A stretch of 64,000 nucleotides of DNA from an uncultured Clostridium sp. GTDB lineage: Bacteria > Bacillota > Clostridia > Clostridiales > Clostridiaceae. A program made the translations under genes and the position numbers. The DNA is taken from positions 26,272 to 90,271 of the forward strand of contig UQFE01000008.1 in assembly GCA_900540255.1 (NCBI GenBank). Direction: 5' to 3'. Shown here one piece after another: positions 1-8,961 of the stretch. The notes under the pieces are model-generated. The model searched no databases, was not told the DNA's origin, and saw only the letters and a list, made by a program, of their open reading frames with translations. How positions within the stretch are numbered: position 1 is the first letter of the stretch; every line of letters starts with the position of its first letter.

Positions 1-456
1 TTTGCTTTAGGTGAAAGACTTGGTATGACTTACATTGATAAAGATGGAGAAAAGAAAATACCATTTGTTATTCACAGATCTTCAATTGGATGTTATGAAA
101 GAACTATTGCAACTTTAATTGAAAAGTATGCTGGTGCTTTCCCAACTTGGATGTCTCCTGTTCAAGCTAAGGTTCTTCCACTATCTGATAAGTATGCTGA
201 ATATGCTGATGAAGTAGTTAAGACTTTAAGAAAAAATGGTGTTAGAGTTGAAGTTGACCACAGAGTTGAAAAGATTGGTTATAAGATTAGAGAAGCTAGA
301 CTTGAAAGAGTTCCTTATATCTTAGTTGTTGGTGAAAAGGAAGCTGCAAACAATGAAGTTTCTGTAAGAAGCAGAAAGAATGATGATGAAGGTGCAATGG
401 CTTTAGATGCTTTTGTTTCTAGAATCACTACTGAAATAGCTAACAAAGAAAGATAG
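1..456 (+). CDS. thrS: Threonyl-tRNA synthetase, C-terminal part (partial)
   Basis: The frame is open from base 1, so this is the last 151 residues of a gene that begins before the window. The visible part opens in the class II catalytic core with a motif 3 segment (SIGCYERTIATLIEKY) carrying the conserved Arg. It passes through FPTWMSPVQAKVLP into the HGTP-type anticodon-binding domain. The enzyme charges tRNA-Thr in the cytoplasm. The sequence is typical of the family and nothing is odd. A strong terminator follows 28 bases after the stop, so the gene ends its transcription unit here and converges with the minus-strand genes beyond. Confidence 0.93.
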   Translation, partial: FALGERLGMTYIDKDGEKKIPFVIHRSSIGCYERTIATLIEKYAGAFPTWMSPVQAKVLPLSDKYAEYADEVVKTLRKNGVRVEVDHRVEKIGYKIREARLERVPYILVVGEKEAANNEVSVRSRKNDDEGAMALDAFVSRITTEIANKER

Positions 457-484
457 TTTTATAAAATAAATTAATTTAAATAAG

Positions 485-526
485 AAAAAATCTAATGTAA
501 TCTGCACATTACATTAGATTTTTCTT
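485..526. terminator. Bidirectional intrinsic terminator after thrS
   Basis: A perfect inverted repeat (AAATCTAATGTAAT and its complement) has a short loop and is flanked by A6 on one side and T5 on the other. It can therefore terminate thrS on plus and the cyclo-ligase unit on minus. Confidence 0.85.
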
Positions 527-578
527 TTCACACAACTTATTTAAAGCTACAAGTTTCAAGTTAATATAAATTTTAGTT

Positions 579-1127
579 TTATTTGTTAGTTATAATAAAA
601 TCAACTTTAATATCGTGGATTTCTGATTTAATATTTTCTACTATTTGCAATTCATATGCTAGGGCTAATTTAACACATTTATCATTAATTTTTGAAATAT
701 ATTTATCATAATACCCTCCACCATAACCAATCCTATTTCCATTCTTATCAAAAGCTACACCAGGCATTATTATTAAATCAAACTTATCTCCAATTTTACT
801 TTTATCCACATGCTTTGGTTCAAGTATACCCAATTTATCCACATTCATGTTATTTAAACTGTTAATTTTTATTGCTAACATTTCTTTATTAACTTTATCT
901 GTTTTAGGAACATAAATATCTTTATTATCACTTATAGCATAGTTTATAAATTTCTTAGTATCTACCTCTGAACCAAAGCTTATATAAGTAAATATTTTTT
1001 TTGATTTTTTATAAATATCACTATTTATTAATTTTTCAAATATTACCTTATCATATTTACTTTTGTTATCTAATTCTAGATAATTTCTTCTTTCTAATAT
1101 TTCTTTTCTTAAAATATTTTTATCCAT
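579..1127 (-). CDS. 5-formyltetrahydrofolate cyclo-ligase
   Basis: This is a 5,10-methenyltetrahydrofolate synthetase family protein (YgfA/YqgN), which uses ATP to return 5-formyl-THF to the folate pool. The hallmark C-terminal motif GYGGGYYDKY is present near residue 135, preceded by IIMPGVAFD. An N-terminal basic LRKEILERR stretch is typical. Length is about 182 residues, usual for the family. The ATG at 1127 fits the family N-terminus; a TTG at 1136, directly after the mprF stop, is an alternative that lies closer (4 nt) to an AAGGA. The gene is the last of a minus-strand unit behind mprF, probably translationally linked to it. Confidence 0.88.
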   Translation of the reverse strand: MDKNILRKEILERRNYLELDNKSKYDKVIFEKLINSDIYKKSKKIFTYISFGSEVDTKKFINYAISDNKDIYVPKTDKVNKEMLAIKINSLNNMNVDKLGILEPKHVDKSKIGDKFDLIIMPGVAFDKNGNRIGYGGGYYDKYISKINDKCVKLALAYELQIVENIKSEIHDIKVDFIITNK

Positions 1128-1136
1128 AATACCCAA

Positions 1137-3650
1137 TTAATCCTTCTTGTCTTGAGATAAAATTGTTAATAATTGAATACAAGTTATTAATAATGAACTT
1201 TCCTTTTTGTATGCTATATATTTATCATCCCACTTACTTGCATACTTATCTTTAAACTTCTTTAACCCCTTAAATGAATAAATAAAGTTTCCATTATTAA
1301 ATATTTGATATGCTATTTTTTCTCTTATAAATGAATAGTTACTTTCACCTACATCTGCTAGTGGAACTAATCCTAAATTAAAGAATTCATATCCATTTTC
1401 TTTACCATACTCAAATAAGTTTACAAATATAAAGTCCATTATTCCATTTAACTCTATATTCTTAAATCTCATAAGATCTATAGATAATGTCTTATTACCA
1501 TCATACATAGGCATTATATTTGCAAAAGCTTTAATTTCACCTTCACTATTTCTAACTATTGCTATTTTATCCATCTCCATATACTCTTTGTTAAAGTATC
1601 CTACAGCAAACCCCTTTTCCTTTTTTCCATTTAACCATTCATCAGATACTTCTTTTAATTCTTTAAATAATTCATCTGTAAATGGAGGTGTTTCTATAGA
1701 AAAAGTATATCCTGCTTTATCAATTCTAGATACAGCTTGTCGTTTACTTTTATTTTTATTTCCTGCTAATGAAAATTCATCTAATTTTACAAGTGCATCT
1801 TGACCAAGTTTAAGGAAATCATATCCCATGTCATGAAGTTCTGGAAATATATTCATATCTACACCACTAAATACTAGCGTATAACCATACAAATCTGCTA
1901 AATCATAAAACTCCTTAATTGCTTCAGAAAACGCTTCTCTATTTCCTATAGGGCCGCCTAAAACTATTATTTTATCACTTATAATTTGATATTGGAAAAA
2001 TACATCTTCTTTTTTACTTATATGAACATATTTATCTCCAACAAAAACATAATGCGCTAAGCTTGAACCACCATATTTAGATATTAATTCAATAATTCTT
2101 TCTTTATTTAATTTTTGTGCAGGGAATTTATTAAATTTATTTATATTAAGTAAAATTATAATTAATGATATTGATATTATTACACCTAAAAATACAGTAA
2201 TTAATACTTTATCTGCATATACATTTGGCATTACAAAATCAAATTCTTCTATTCCTTCAAACAATTTTACATCTGATGGTTTAATAAATACCATTTGTAA
2301 GTTTAATATAAGTAATACTAAAACTGATGCTATACCCTTTATTGCATTATTCCATGTAAATATAAAACCTTTTTTATAAAATCTTTTTTTGCTTAAAATT
2401 ATTAATACCCATGCAATTGCATTTATTATACATGCATTAAAACTTTTAACAACAACTAGTGAATATATTGTTATTATAGAAAAAGATGCTATTAAAATAT
2501 AATATACTTTTTTAGTTTTAGTACTTAAAATTGGTGCTAATGCTACTAATAAGAATCCTAAAATTATACTTAAAGATATGGCAAAATCAAATATATCCAT
2601 ATTAAATATTGTAGTTTTATGTATAAATGCTGGTATATCAATTGTTATCCAAAATATTAAACCTATTCCAGTAATATAAACCATTAATATTAAAAGTGTA
2701 GTTGATATTTTTGAATTAACTCTTGATATTAATTCTCTTGTTTCAACATTAGCCTTTTTATATACATCATCTATATATAATATTGCCCCTATAACTAAAG
2801 GAACTATATAGTAACTTATTCTATATAATAATAATAATAATAATATTTGCTCTGATTGAACATTAAAACTTTTTAATCCTGTAAGTAAAGTTAAATCAAA
2901 TGTACCTACTCCACCTGGAATCATACTAATAATAGCTATTATTATTGCTTTAATATAAACAGGGAAAAATTGAATTAATGTTACCTTTATCCCTATGATA
3001 AGTATTAATCCATAAATTAATAAAATTGTTGTTGCCCATTCAAGAATTGAAATAAATGCTATTTTTATAGTAGCTAAATATGCATTTTTGTCTTTATCTT
3101 TAATAAACTTATAAGTACTGAAAATTAAAACACCTATAATATATAATCCCACTAATGTTGAACCATAAAAAACTATGTCAAACTTTTTAATGGTAAATGC
3201 ACACCATATGCTATATATAAGACATATTAAAGAAAAACCACTTAAATTTAACCCTACAACCTTTAAATTTTCCTTTGTTAATTTTGATTGGTCATCTACA
3301 TGATTTTTATAAAAATAATTTTTTATAAGAATGGCAGAACTACCACCAAATCCAACAATATTTGAAATAGAAGTAGCAATCCAAGAGTATTTATATACCT
3401 TCTTTGTTGGCAAATCTATTGGTATGCTCTTCCTTGTAATTAAATCATAAAATGACAATGGCATATAAGAAACTATTCCTAATAATGCAATTATTAACAA
3501 GTTAGGAACTGTTAACCTATCAGCATATTTCTTAAATAAATTTATATCTATATCTATAAATATTTTATATAATTCTTTAAAAGCTAGAAAAAATATTGTT
3601 ACTATGATTATACTTTGTATTATCTTAAATAACTTTTTATTTATTTTCAT
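1137..3650 (-). CDS. mprF: MprF-type phosphatidylglycerol aminoacyltransferase/flippase
   Basis: An 837-residue membrane protein. The first ~520 residues hold about 14 hydrophobic segments of the lysylphosphatidylglycerol synthetase/flippase type, including GGSSAILIKNYFY and MIPGGVGTFDLTLL. The C-terminal ~300 residues form the cytosolic DUF2156 (GNAT-like) transferase domain, with SSLAHYVFVGDK, FMNLGLVPLAD-like (FFNLGLVPLADV) and IMPMYDG. Family members transfer Lys or Ala from aminoacyl-tRNA to phosphatidylglycerol and flip the product outward, lowering the negative surface charge and resisting cationic peptides. Which amino acid is used cannot be told from sequence. An AAGGGG ribosome binding site precedes the ATG. 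It lies 30 bases after the AI-2E transporter gene, in the same direction. Confidence 0.88.
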   Translation of the reverse strand: MKINKKLFKIIQSIIIVTIFFLAFKELYKIFIDIDINLFKKYADRLTVPNLLIIALLGIVSYMPLSFYDLITRKSIPIDLPTKKVYKYSWIATSISNIVGFGGSSAILIKNYFYKNHVDDQSKLTKENLKVVGLNLSGFSLICLIYSIWCAFTIKKFDIVFYGSTLVGLYIIGVLIFSTYKFIKDKDKNAYLATIKIAFISILEWATTILLIYGLILIIGIKVTLIQFFPVYIKAIIIAIISMIPGGVGTFDLTLLTGLKSFNVQSEQILLLLLLYRISYYIVPLVIGAILYIDDVYKKANVETRELISRVNSKISTTLLILMVYITGIGLIFWITIDIPAFIHKTTIFNMDIFDFAISLSIILGFLLVALAPILSTKTKKVYYILIASFSIITIYSLVVVKSFNACIINAIAWVLIILSKKRFYKKGFIFTWNNAIKGIASVLVLLILNLQMVFIKPSDVKLFEGIEEFDFVMPNVYADKVLITVFLGVIISISLIIILLNINKFNKFPAQKLNKERIIELISKYGGSSLAHYVFVGDKYVHISKKEDVFFQYQIISDKIIVLGGPIGNREAFSEAIKEFYDLADLYGYTLVFSGVDMNIFPELHDMGYDFLKLGQDALVKLDEFSLAGNKNKSKRQAVSRIDKAGYTFSIETPPFTDELFKELKEVSDEWLNGKKEKGFAVGYFNKEYMEMDKIAIVRNSEGEIKAFANIMPMYDGNKTLSIDLMRFKNIELNGIMDFIFVNLFEYGKENGYEFFNLGLVPLADVGESNYSFIREKIAYQIFNNGNFIYSFKGLKKFKDKYASKWDDKYIAYKKESSLLITCIQLLTILSQDKKD

Positions 3651-3680
3651 TTTTTTACCCCTTTTTAACTATAATAATTA

Positions 3681-4805
3681 TCAATTTACTACATCTTTTT
3701 GCCTTATATAATTACATATAAGTTCATAACATACTCCACATAAAGGAACCCCAACTATTACTCCTAAAATACCAAATAAACTTGAAAAAACAATAACTAT
3801 TAAAACAATATATAATGAAGAAAGTCCTATTGAATTTCCCACAACTATTGGATAAATTATATTCCCTTCAATTTGTTGCATTAACACAACTATAAAAATA
3901 AATAGCAATATGTTTTTATACCCAGCTATAATCATAATAATAGTTGTTATTATAATACCTATAAATGGTCCTAAAATTGGTACTGCTGCACATAATCCAA
4001 GTATTAAACTTATAAATAAACCATATGGAATATTTAAAATTGCCATACTAACAAATATCATTATAGATAATATAAAAGAATCAATTGTTTGCCCAAAAAT
4101 ATATTTTTTAAATTTGCTATAAGTCAATTTTATTGTTTCTATAACATATCTTTTATGTTTATCTTTCATAAACTTACATATAATAGTTTTAATTTGAAAT
4201 TTTAGACTTTCTTTTTCTAATAAAATATATATAGATATTACCAAACCTAAAATTAAATTAATTAAAACATTAGTTATTCCTAAAGTAATATTTAAAATTC
4301 CTGAAAATGAAGTTTTTAGTATATTATTTACTATACTCATAATATTATTATCTACTTTATTGAACTTGGAAAATATAGTTTCTAATATATAATTATTATT
4401 GCTATTTTGAGTTAAAAATTTTTCTATATTTTTAATTTGTTCAGGTGCCTTTTCTATAAAAGTATATAAGTTATGTAAAATCTCAGGTATTACTACATTA
4501 ATAACTAATGTCCCTCCAATAATAAGTGTTAAAAAAACTATTACTAATGACATAGCTCGACTAATTGTAAATACTTTTTTTTCATTTAAATTAAATTTTT
4601 TCAGTAATATTCTAATTTTCTTTTCTAAAAAGCTCATTGGCATATTTAAAAAAAACGCTAAAACACATCCAAATATAACTGGTAAGATAATTTCTATTAA
4701 ATTATCAATAACATGTGATACATACTTTAAATTACTTATTAAAAAAAACATTATTAATCCATAAGTTACTATTAGTATATTTTCTTTAAAATATTTCTTA
4801 TTCAT
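3681..4805 (-). CDS. AI-2E family transporter (PerM/YtvI-like)
   Basis: A 374-residue polytopic membrane protein of the AI-2E/DUF20 family. Hydrophobic segments lie at the N-terminus and again from about residue 150 to the end. The family-typical C-terminal stretch GLCAAVPILGPFIGI and the final GILGVIVGVPLCGV are both present. Members include Na+/H+ antiporters, PerM and YtvI (a sporulation-related protein); only one branch exports autoinducer-2, so the substrate is unknown. The start is supported by an AAGGAGGGG site upstream of the ATG. It appears to begin the unit with mprF and the cyclo-ligase, 55 bases after the hydrolase gene. Confidence 0.85.
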   Translation of the reverse strand: MNKKYFKENILIVTYGLIMFFLISNLKYVSHVIDNLIEIILPVIFGCVLAFFLNMPMSFLEKKIRILLKKFNLNEKKVFTISRAMSLVIVFLTLIIGGTLVINVVIPEILHNLYTFIEKAPEQIKNIEKFLTQNSNNNYILETIFSKFNKVDNNIMSIVNNILKTSFSGILNITLGITNVLINLILGLVISIYILLEKESLKFQIKTIICKFMKDKHKRYVIETIKLTYSKFKKYIFGQTIDSFILSIMIFVSMAILNIPYGLFISLILGLCAAVPILGPFIGIIITTIIMIIAGYKNILLFIFIVVLMQQIEGNIIYPIVVGNSIGLSSLYIVLIVIVFSSLFGILGVIVGVPLCGVCYELICNYIRQKDVVN

Positions 4806-4860
4806 TTCCCCTCCTTATAAATCAAAATTTTAGCTTTATATATTAAGTTAATAATAAAAA

Positions 4861-5790
4861 TTATTCATTTTCTATATATATTGCCTTACACATATTATAA
4901 AAACATGTTTCTTCTTCTATATTAGGCATATGTGCTGATAACTTAAACTTGTATATTTGCTTTTTAGGTGCATTTATAAAATTATAATATTCTTCTACTA
5001 TCTTACTAGGAGTATGATAATCATTATCTCCACAACAAAAATATATTGGAATTTCAAATTTATTATTTGCATTAAATAAGTTTATACATGACATTTCTGA
5101 ATACATATATCTATTTGAAATAATAATTCCACCTAAAAATTTAAACCAATCAAATAAGTTATAGTATTTAAAGGAAATACTTTTTAAAATAAGGGATATC
5201 TTGCTAAATTTAAAAACATCACCTTTATACTTTTGTATTAATTTATTTAATTTATTAATACTATCTTGAGTTTTGTAAGGTGGTTTTCCTATATTTTTTA
5301 AAATTTTGATTCCCTTTTGATAATTTTCATTATTAACTTTTTTTAATAAAATTTTATAAATAAATTTATCTCCTTCATTTATATTAACAACTTGGCCTAT
5401 AGATATATATGCCTTTATATATTGTGGTATCTTTTGTGATAAAATTATTCCTATCAAACTTCCAAAAGAATGCCCTACTAAATAAATACGATTTTTTTTA
5501 AATCTATCCCTTAATATTTCTATTAAAGAAATAGCATCATTAACAATATTATTTATTTTTAATTCATCTTTTGAAAATATCTTTGTATTTGATTTTCCAG
5601 CACCACGTTGATCCCAATTTACAACAAGAAAATCTTCTTCTAATTTGCTTTGATATTTTCTTATAAAACCACTTTGAGATACTCCTGGTCCTCCATGTAG
5701 AAATAACATTAAAGGTCCATTTTCATTACCTGTTGCAAGAATATATTGTTTAACTCCATTTAAATTTACATACTCGCTTATTTCTAACAT
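4861..5790 (-). CDS. Alpha/beta hydrolase (proline iminopeptidase-like)
   Basis: A 309-residue cytoplasmic alpha/beta hydrolase with no signal peptide. The oxyanion motif HGGPG lies near residue 33, WDQRGAGKS near 60 and the nucleophile elbow GHSFGS near 106. A late acid (GDNDYHTP) and His (SAHMPNIEE) complete the triad. HGGPG plus WDQRGAGKS is the pattern of proline iminopeptidases (peptidase S33) and related lactone or ester hydrolases; the true substrate is unknown. The ATG at 5790 has GGAGG eight bases upstream. An in-frame GTG 21 bases earlier overlaps the ribosome binding site and is rejected. Confidence 0.85.
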   Translation of the reverse strand: MLEISEYVNLNGVKQYILATGNENGPLMLFLHGGPGVSQSGFIRKYQSKLEEDFLVVNWDQRGAGKSNTKIFSKDELKINNIVNDAISLIEILRDRFKKNRIYLVGHSFGSLIGIILSQKIPQYIKAYISIGQVVNINEGDKFIYKILLKKVNNENYQKGIKILKNIGKPPYKTQDSINKLNKLIQKYKGDVFKFSKISLILKSISFKYYNLFDWFKFLGGIIISNRYMYSEMSCINLFNANNKFEIPIYFCCGDNDYHTPSKIVEEYYNFINAPKKQIYKFKLSAHMPNIEEETCFYNMCKAIYIENE

Positions 5791-5879
5791 GAAATCTACC
5801 TCCGTTTTCACTAATTAATATAATTTTTATATTAATTTATATAACATGTTGTATATAAAAAGGTTATCATTTATTATAT

Positions 5880-5910
5880 AAAAAAAAGCAGAGGTTTTTT
5901 ACCTCTGCTT
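5880..5910 (-). terminator. Terminator of tRNA-Lys
   Basis: Read on minus, AGCAGAGGT and ACCTCTGCT form a 9-bp stem with an A-rich loop, followed by seven T. It starts immediately after the CCA end of the tRNA. Confidence 0.9.
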
Positions 5911-5987
5911 TGGTGCGCCTTCAAGGACTTGAACCCCGGACCCCCTAGTTAAGAGCTAGGTGCTCTATCTTCTGAGCTAAAGGCGCA
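5911..5987 (-). tRNA. tRNA-Lys (anticodon CTT)
   Basis: The cloverleaf is clear on minus. The acceptor stem is TGCGCCT/AGGCGCA with CCA encoded. The anticodon stem CCTAG/CTAGG encloses the loop CTCTTAA, giving anticodon CTT (codon AAG). A GGTTCAAGTCC T-arm is present. Its own promoter and terminator flank it closely, so it is a single-gene unit. Confidence 0.93.
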
Positions 5988-6003
5988 AATATCTTATGAC
6001 ATA

Positions 6004-6032
6004 ATATTATATCATTCGACTTTTTTTGTCAA
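6004..6032 (-). promoter_or_regulatory. Sigma-A promoter for tRNA-Lys
   Basis: TTGACA (6032-6027) and TAATAT (6009-6004) are separated by 17 bases. A TATAAT overlaps two bases further upstream. Spacing puts the start about 10 bases before the tRNA 5' end. Confidence 0.8.
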
Positions 6033-6065
6033 CACTTTTTTTTTATTTTTAAATAAATTAAAAAA

Positions 6066-6157
6066 TATATACAAGACCAAAAATTAAAGTAATTGGCTTA
6101 CAGCCTCGGGCATGAAGCCACGAGGTTTTACACCCTATCTATAAATTTCTTGTATAT
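6066..6157. repeat. Structured insert: inverted repeat with inner hairpin, possible IS605-type end
   Basis: The outer inverted repeat TATACAAGA/TCTTGTATA encloses a GC-rich core (6095-6125). The core can fold as a hairpin (CCTCG-GGC/GCC-A-CGAGG) or, alternatively, as an H-type pseudoknot in which GGCTT pairs with AAGCC and CCTCG with CGAGG. Read on minus it begins TAGGGTG, as does the sequence just downstream of tnpB at 25.2 kb, so a decayed transposon end or guide-RNA scaffold is possible. No gene is present here. Confidence 0.35.
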
Positions 6158-6259
6158 GCTACTTTATTTTTTCATTATCTTCAATATAAAATTATTAGTA
6201 ATAGTAAAATATATGTTATAAATTTTATATAATTAGGAAATAATTATTTTTTATCTGAA

Positions 6260-6466
6260 ATGTGATGTCCATCTCCCATCTTCTAAAATGGGAGATGGAC
6301 ATCACTTGACGATAGTCAACAAGAATAGTACAATATAGTCAGTATTAAATGATAGAAATGAGTAATAATAACGGATTTAGACACTAAATAAGCTTGGGTA
6401 AACTTGTACCGTTAGGTATATTAACCAAGAAACCCCACTTCTATAAGTGGAGAGTAGTTCACACCT
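6260..6466 (+). mobile_element. IS200/IS605-like non-autonomous end fragment
   Basis: A perfect 18-bp palindrome arm pair (GTGATGTCCATCTCCCAT and its complement, 6261-6304) is followed by about 160 bases of structured sequence. It ends in a hairpin CCCCACTT...AAGTGGAG and GTAGTTCAC. From memory, such terminal hairpins resemble the ends of IS200/IS605 elements. No transposase is encoded. The element sits 30 bases before the glnS start, so it must form part of the glnS leader or carry its promoter. Confidence 0.45.
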
Positions 6467-6496
6467 AAAATTAATAGTCAATAGGAGAGGTAAACT

Positions 6497-8158
6497 ATGT
6501 CAACTGAAATTAATTCTTCTAATTTTATAAGAAATATAATAGTAAATGATTTAGAAAGTGGAAAACACCAAGAAATAATAACTCGTTTTCCACCAGAACC
6601 AAATGGATACCTTCATATAGGTCATGCAAAATCTATTCTTTTAAATTTTGGATTAGCTGAAGAATTCCATGGTAAAACACATCTTAGATTCGATGACACT
6701 AACCCTGTAAAAGAAGATACAGAATATGTTGAATCAATAAAAGAAGATGTAAAATGGCTTGGTGGAAATTGGGATGAACTTTACTTTGCATCCGATTATT
6801 TCGATGAAATGTATAACAGAGCTGTTCTTTTAATAAAAAAAGGATTAGCTTATGTTTGTGACTTAACTCCAGAAGAAGCTAAAGAATATAGAGGTACTTT
6901 AACTGAACCTGGTAAAGAAAGTCCTTATAGAAACAGAAGTGTTGAGGAAAATTTAGATTTATTTGAAAGAATGAAAAATGGTGAATTTTCAGATGGAGAA
7001 AAAGTTTTAAGAGCTAAAATTGATATGTCTTCTCCTAATATGAATATGAGAGATCCTATAATCTATAGAATTGCTCATGCAACTCACCATAACACTGGAG
7101 ATAAATGGTGCATCTACCCTATGTATGATTTTGCTCATCCATTAGAAGATGCCATAGAAAAGGTAACTCACTCTATTTGTACTTTAGAATTTGAGGATCA
7201 TAGACCTTTATATGATTGGGTTGTTAGAGAATGTGAAATGGAAGCTCAGCCTAGACAAATAGAATTTGCTAGATTAAACATGACTAATACTGTTATGAGT
7301 AAAAGAAAACTTAAACAATTAGTTGATGAAGGTGTTGTTGATGGATGGGATGATCCAAGAATGCCTACTATTTGTGGCTTAAGAAGAAGAGGATGTACAC
7401 CAGAAGCATTAAAGAATTTCTGTTCTGCTATTGGTGTTGCTAAAGCAAATTCTACAGTAGATTCTCAAATGCTTGATTATTTTGTAAGAGAAGATTTACA
7501 ATTAAAGGCTCCTAATGCAATGGCTATTTTAAAACCTTTAAAATTAGTTATTACTAATTATCCAGAAGGGCAAACTGAAATGTTAGAAGTTAGCAACAAT
7601 GCTAAAGATGAATCATTTGGAAAGAGACTTGTTCCATTTTCAAGAGAATTATATGTTGAACAAGAAGACTTTATGGAAGTTCCAATAAAGAAATATTTCA
7701 GATTATTCCCTGGTAATGAAGTTAGATTAATGGGTGCTTACTTTGTTAAATGTAATGAAGTAATTAAAGATGAAAATGGCAATGTAACTGAAATTCATTG
7801 CACTTATGATCCTGAAACTAAAAGTGGTTCTGGATTTACAGGAAGAAAGGTTAAAGGAACTATTCACTGGGTAGATGCAAATAACTGTGTACCTGCTGAA
7901 TTTAGATTGTATGAACCTTTAATATTAGATGATGCTCCTGAAAATGAAGGTAAGCATTTCTTAGAACAAATAAATCCTAACTCTTTAGAAATTTTGCAAG
8001 GATTCATTGAACCAACAGCTGTTGAAAATGCTAAACCTCAAGATAAGTTCCAATTAGTTAGAAATGGTTTCTTTAATATTGATACTAAATATACTACTAA
8101 TGATAAATTAGTATTTAATAGAATTGTACCTTTAAAATCTTCATTTAAATTAAAATAA
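6497..8158 (+). CDS. glnS: Glutaminyl-tRNA synthetase
   Basis: A 553-residue class I synthetase that charges tRNA-Gln with glutamine. The HIGH motif is in [16 protein letters not shown] near residue 38 and the KMSKS equivalent is VMSKRKL near 270. The C-terminal half carries the beta-barrel anticodon-binding domains typical of GlnRS rather than GluRS. An AGGAGAGG ribosome binding site precedes the ATG. It stands alone on plus between two minus-strand units, has its own terminator, and lies next to gltX in opposite orientation. Length and motifs are normal. Confidence 0.96.
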   Translation: MSTEINSSNFIRNIIVNDLESGKHQEIITRFPPEPNGYLHIGHAKSILLNFGLAEEFHGKTHLRFDDTNPVKEDTEYVESIKEDVKWLGGNWDELYFASDYFDEMYNRAVLLIKKGLAYVCDLTPEEAKEYRGTLTEPGKESPYRNRSVEENLDLFERMKNGEFSDGEKVLRAKIDMSSPNMNMRDPIIYRIAHATHHNTGDKWCIYPMYDFAHPLEDAIEKVTHSICTLEFEDHRPLYDWVVRECEMEAQPRQIEFARLNMTNTVMSKRKLKQLVDEGVVDGWDDPRMPTICGLRRRGCTPEALKNFCSAIGVAKANSTVDSQMLDYFVREDLQLKAPNAMAILKPLKLVITNYPEGQTEMLEVSNNAKDESFGKRLVPFSRELYVEQEDFMEVPIKKYFRLFPGNEVRLMGAYFVKCNEVIKDENGNVTEIHCTYDPETKSGSGFTGRKVKGTIHWVDANNCVPAEFRLYEPLILDDAPENEGKHFLEQINPNSLEILQGFIEPTAVENAKPQDKFQLVRNGFFNIDTKYTTNDKLVFNRIVPLKSSFKLK

Positions 8159-8203
8159 AAAAATTAAAGAAAGGCAATTTGCCTTTCTTTAATTTTTAAT
8201 TAG
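8159..8203 (+). terminator. Terminator of glnS
   Basis: The arms TTAAAGAAAGGCAA and TTGCCTTTCTTTAA form a long stem followed by TTTTTAAT, immediately after the glnS stop. The 266 bases from here to the small Cys-rich gene hold nothing else I can recognise. Confidence 0.85.
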
Positions 8204-8469
8204 GTATAGTAAGTGTTCGTTGAGGTTTCATACACAGTAATTTTTTATAATTGAATGCACACTGAACCAAGTCTCTACTTATATAATTATGTATAACGCA
8301 TTTTGTAGATACACAAGCTATAAAATAGTTAAAATATTGAACTAGTCTTATTTTTTATCCCATTGGTCTATACTCCTGAAACTCTTAACAATATTATTTT
8401 GCTCGCTTTTATTAATTTAATACTAGAAGTTATTTCTATAAATTATTTTTAAATTGATTTCTATTAATA

Positions 8470-8646
8470 TTATTTAATTTTATGATCACATCCACATTTA
8501 TTTTCTATTTCTGATTTTGCACTTGCAGGTGATGCCCATTGATTATTTACTGCTGTTTTTTGTCCTTCATGACATCCACATCCAGTGTGTGAATTATGCT
8601 CTCCTTTACCTTCTTTATGACATCCACAGTTTGAATTATTACTCAT
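8470..8646 (-). CDS. Small Cys/His-rich protein with CGCH motifs
   Basis: A 58-residue hydrophilic protein, not assigned to a family. It contains CGCHKEGKG near residue 7, CGCHEGQK near 22 and CGCDHKIK at the C-terminus, with further His residues between. Repeated CGCH/CGCD pairs suggest metal binding, but no function can be claimed. The ATG at 8646 has a well-placed GGAGG eight bases upstream. A TTG start 15 bases earlier overlaps that site and is rejected. It is a single gene, convergent with glnS, with no partner in its own direction. Confidence 0.6.
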   Translation of the reverse strand: MSNNSNCGCHKEGKGEHNSHTGCGCHEGQKTAVNNQWASPASAKSEIENKCGCDHKIK

Positions 8647-8871
8647 AATATTTTCCTCCAATGTCCTATTAAATTTAGCCCTGATACAGCCAAGTCTATA
8701 CTTAGTTCTACCACCGCTACAATAATAGTTTGTACACTTTATTTTCTTTAATACCTTGTATTAATTTCATTTTGGACCAAGTTGTGAATTTAAATTAAAA
8801 TAATGAAAAAAAGCACATTTTTTTCTATAATTTTATAACTTTATTTTTTACTAATCTAATCATAAAAAATA

Positions 8872-8914
8872 CTGTATTTAGACTAATTCTATAATCTAAA
8901 TACAGCTTTTTTTC
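8872..8914. terminator. Terminator of gltX (bidirectional)
   Basis: The arms CTGTATTTAGA and TCTAAATACAG have T runs on both outer sides (TATTTTTTAT on minus, CTTTTTTTCTT on plus). It lies about 50 bases past the gltX stop. The rest of 8647-8961 holds no gene. Confidence 0.8.
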
Positions 8915-8961
8915 TTATAGATAAAATATAACATTTTTTCTAGTTAAAAATCTTTTAATTT

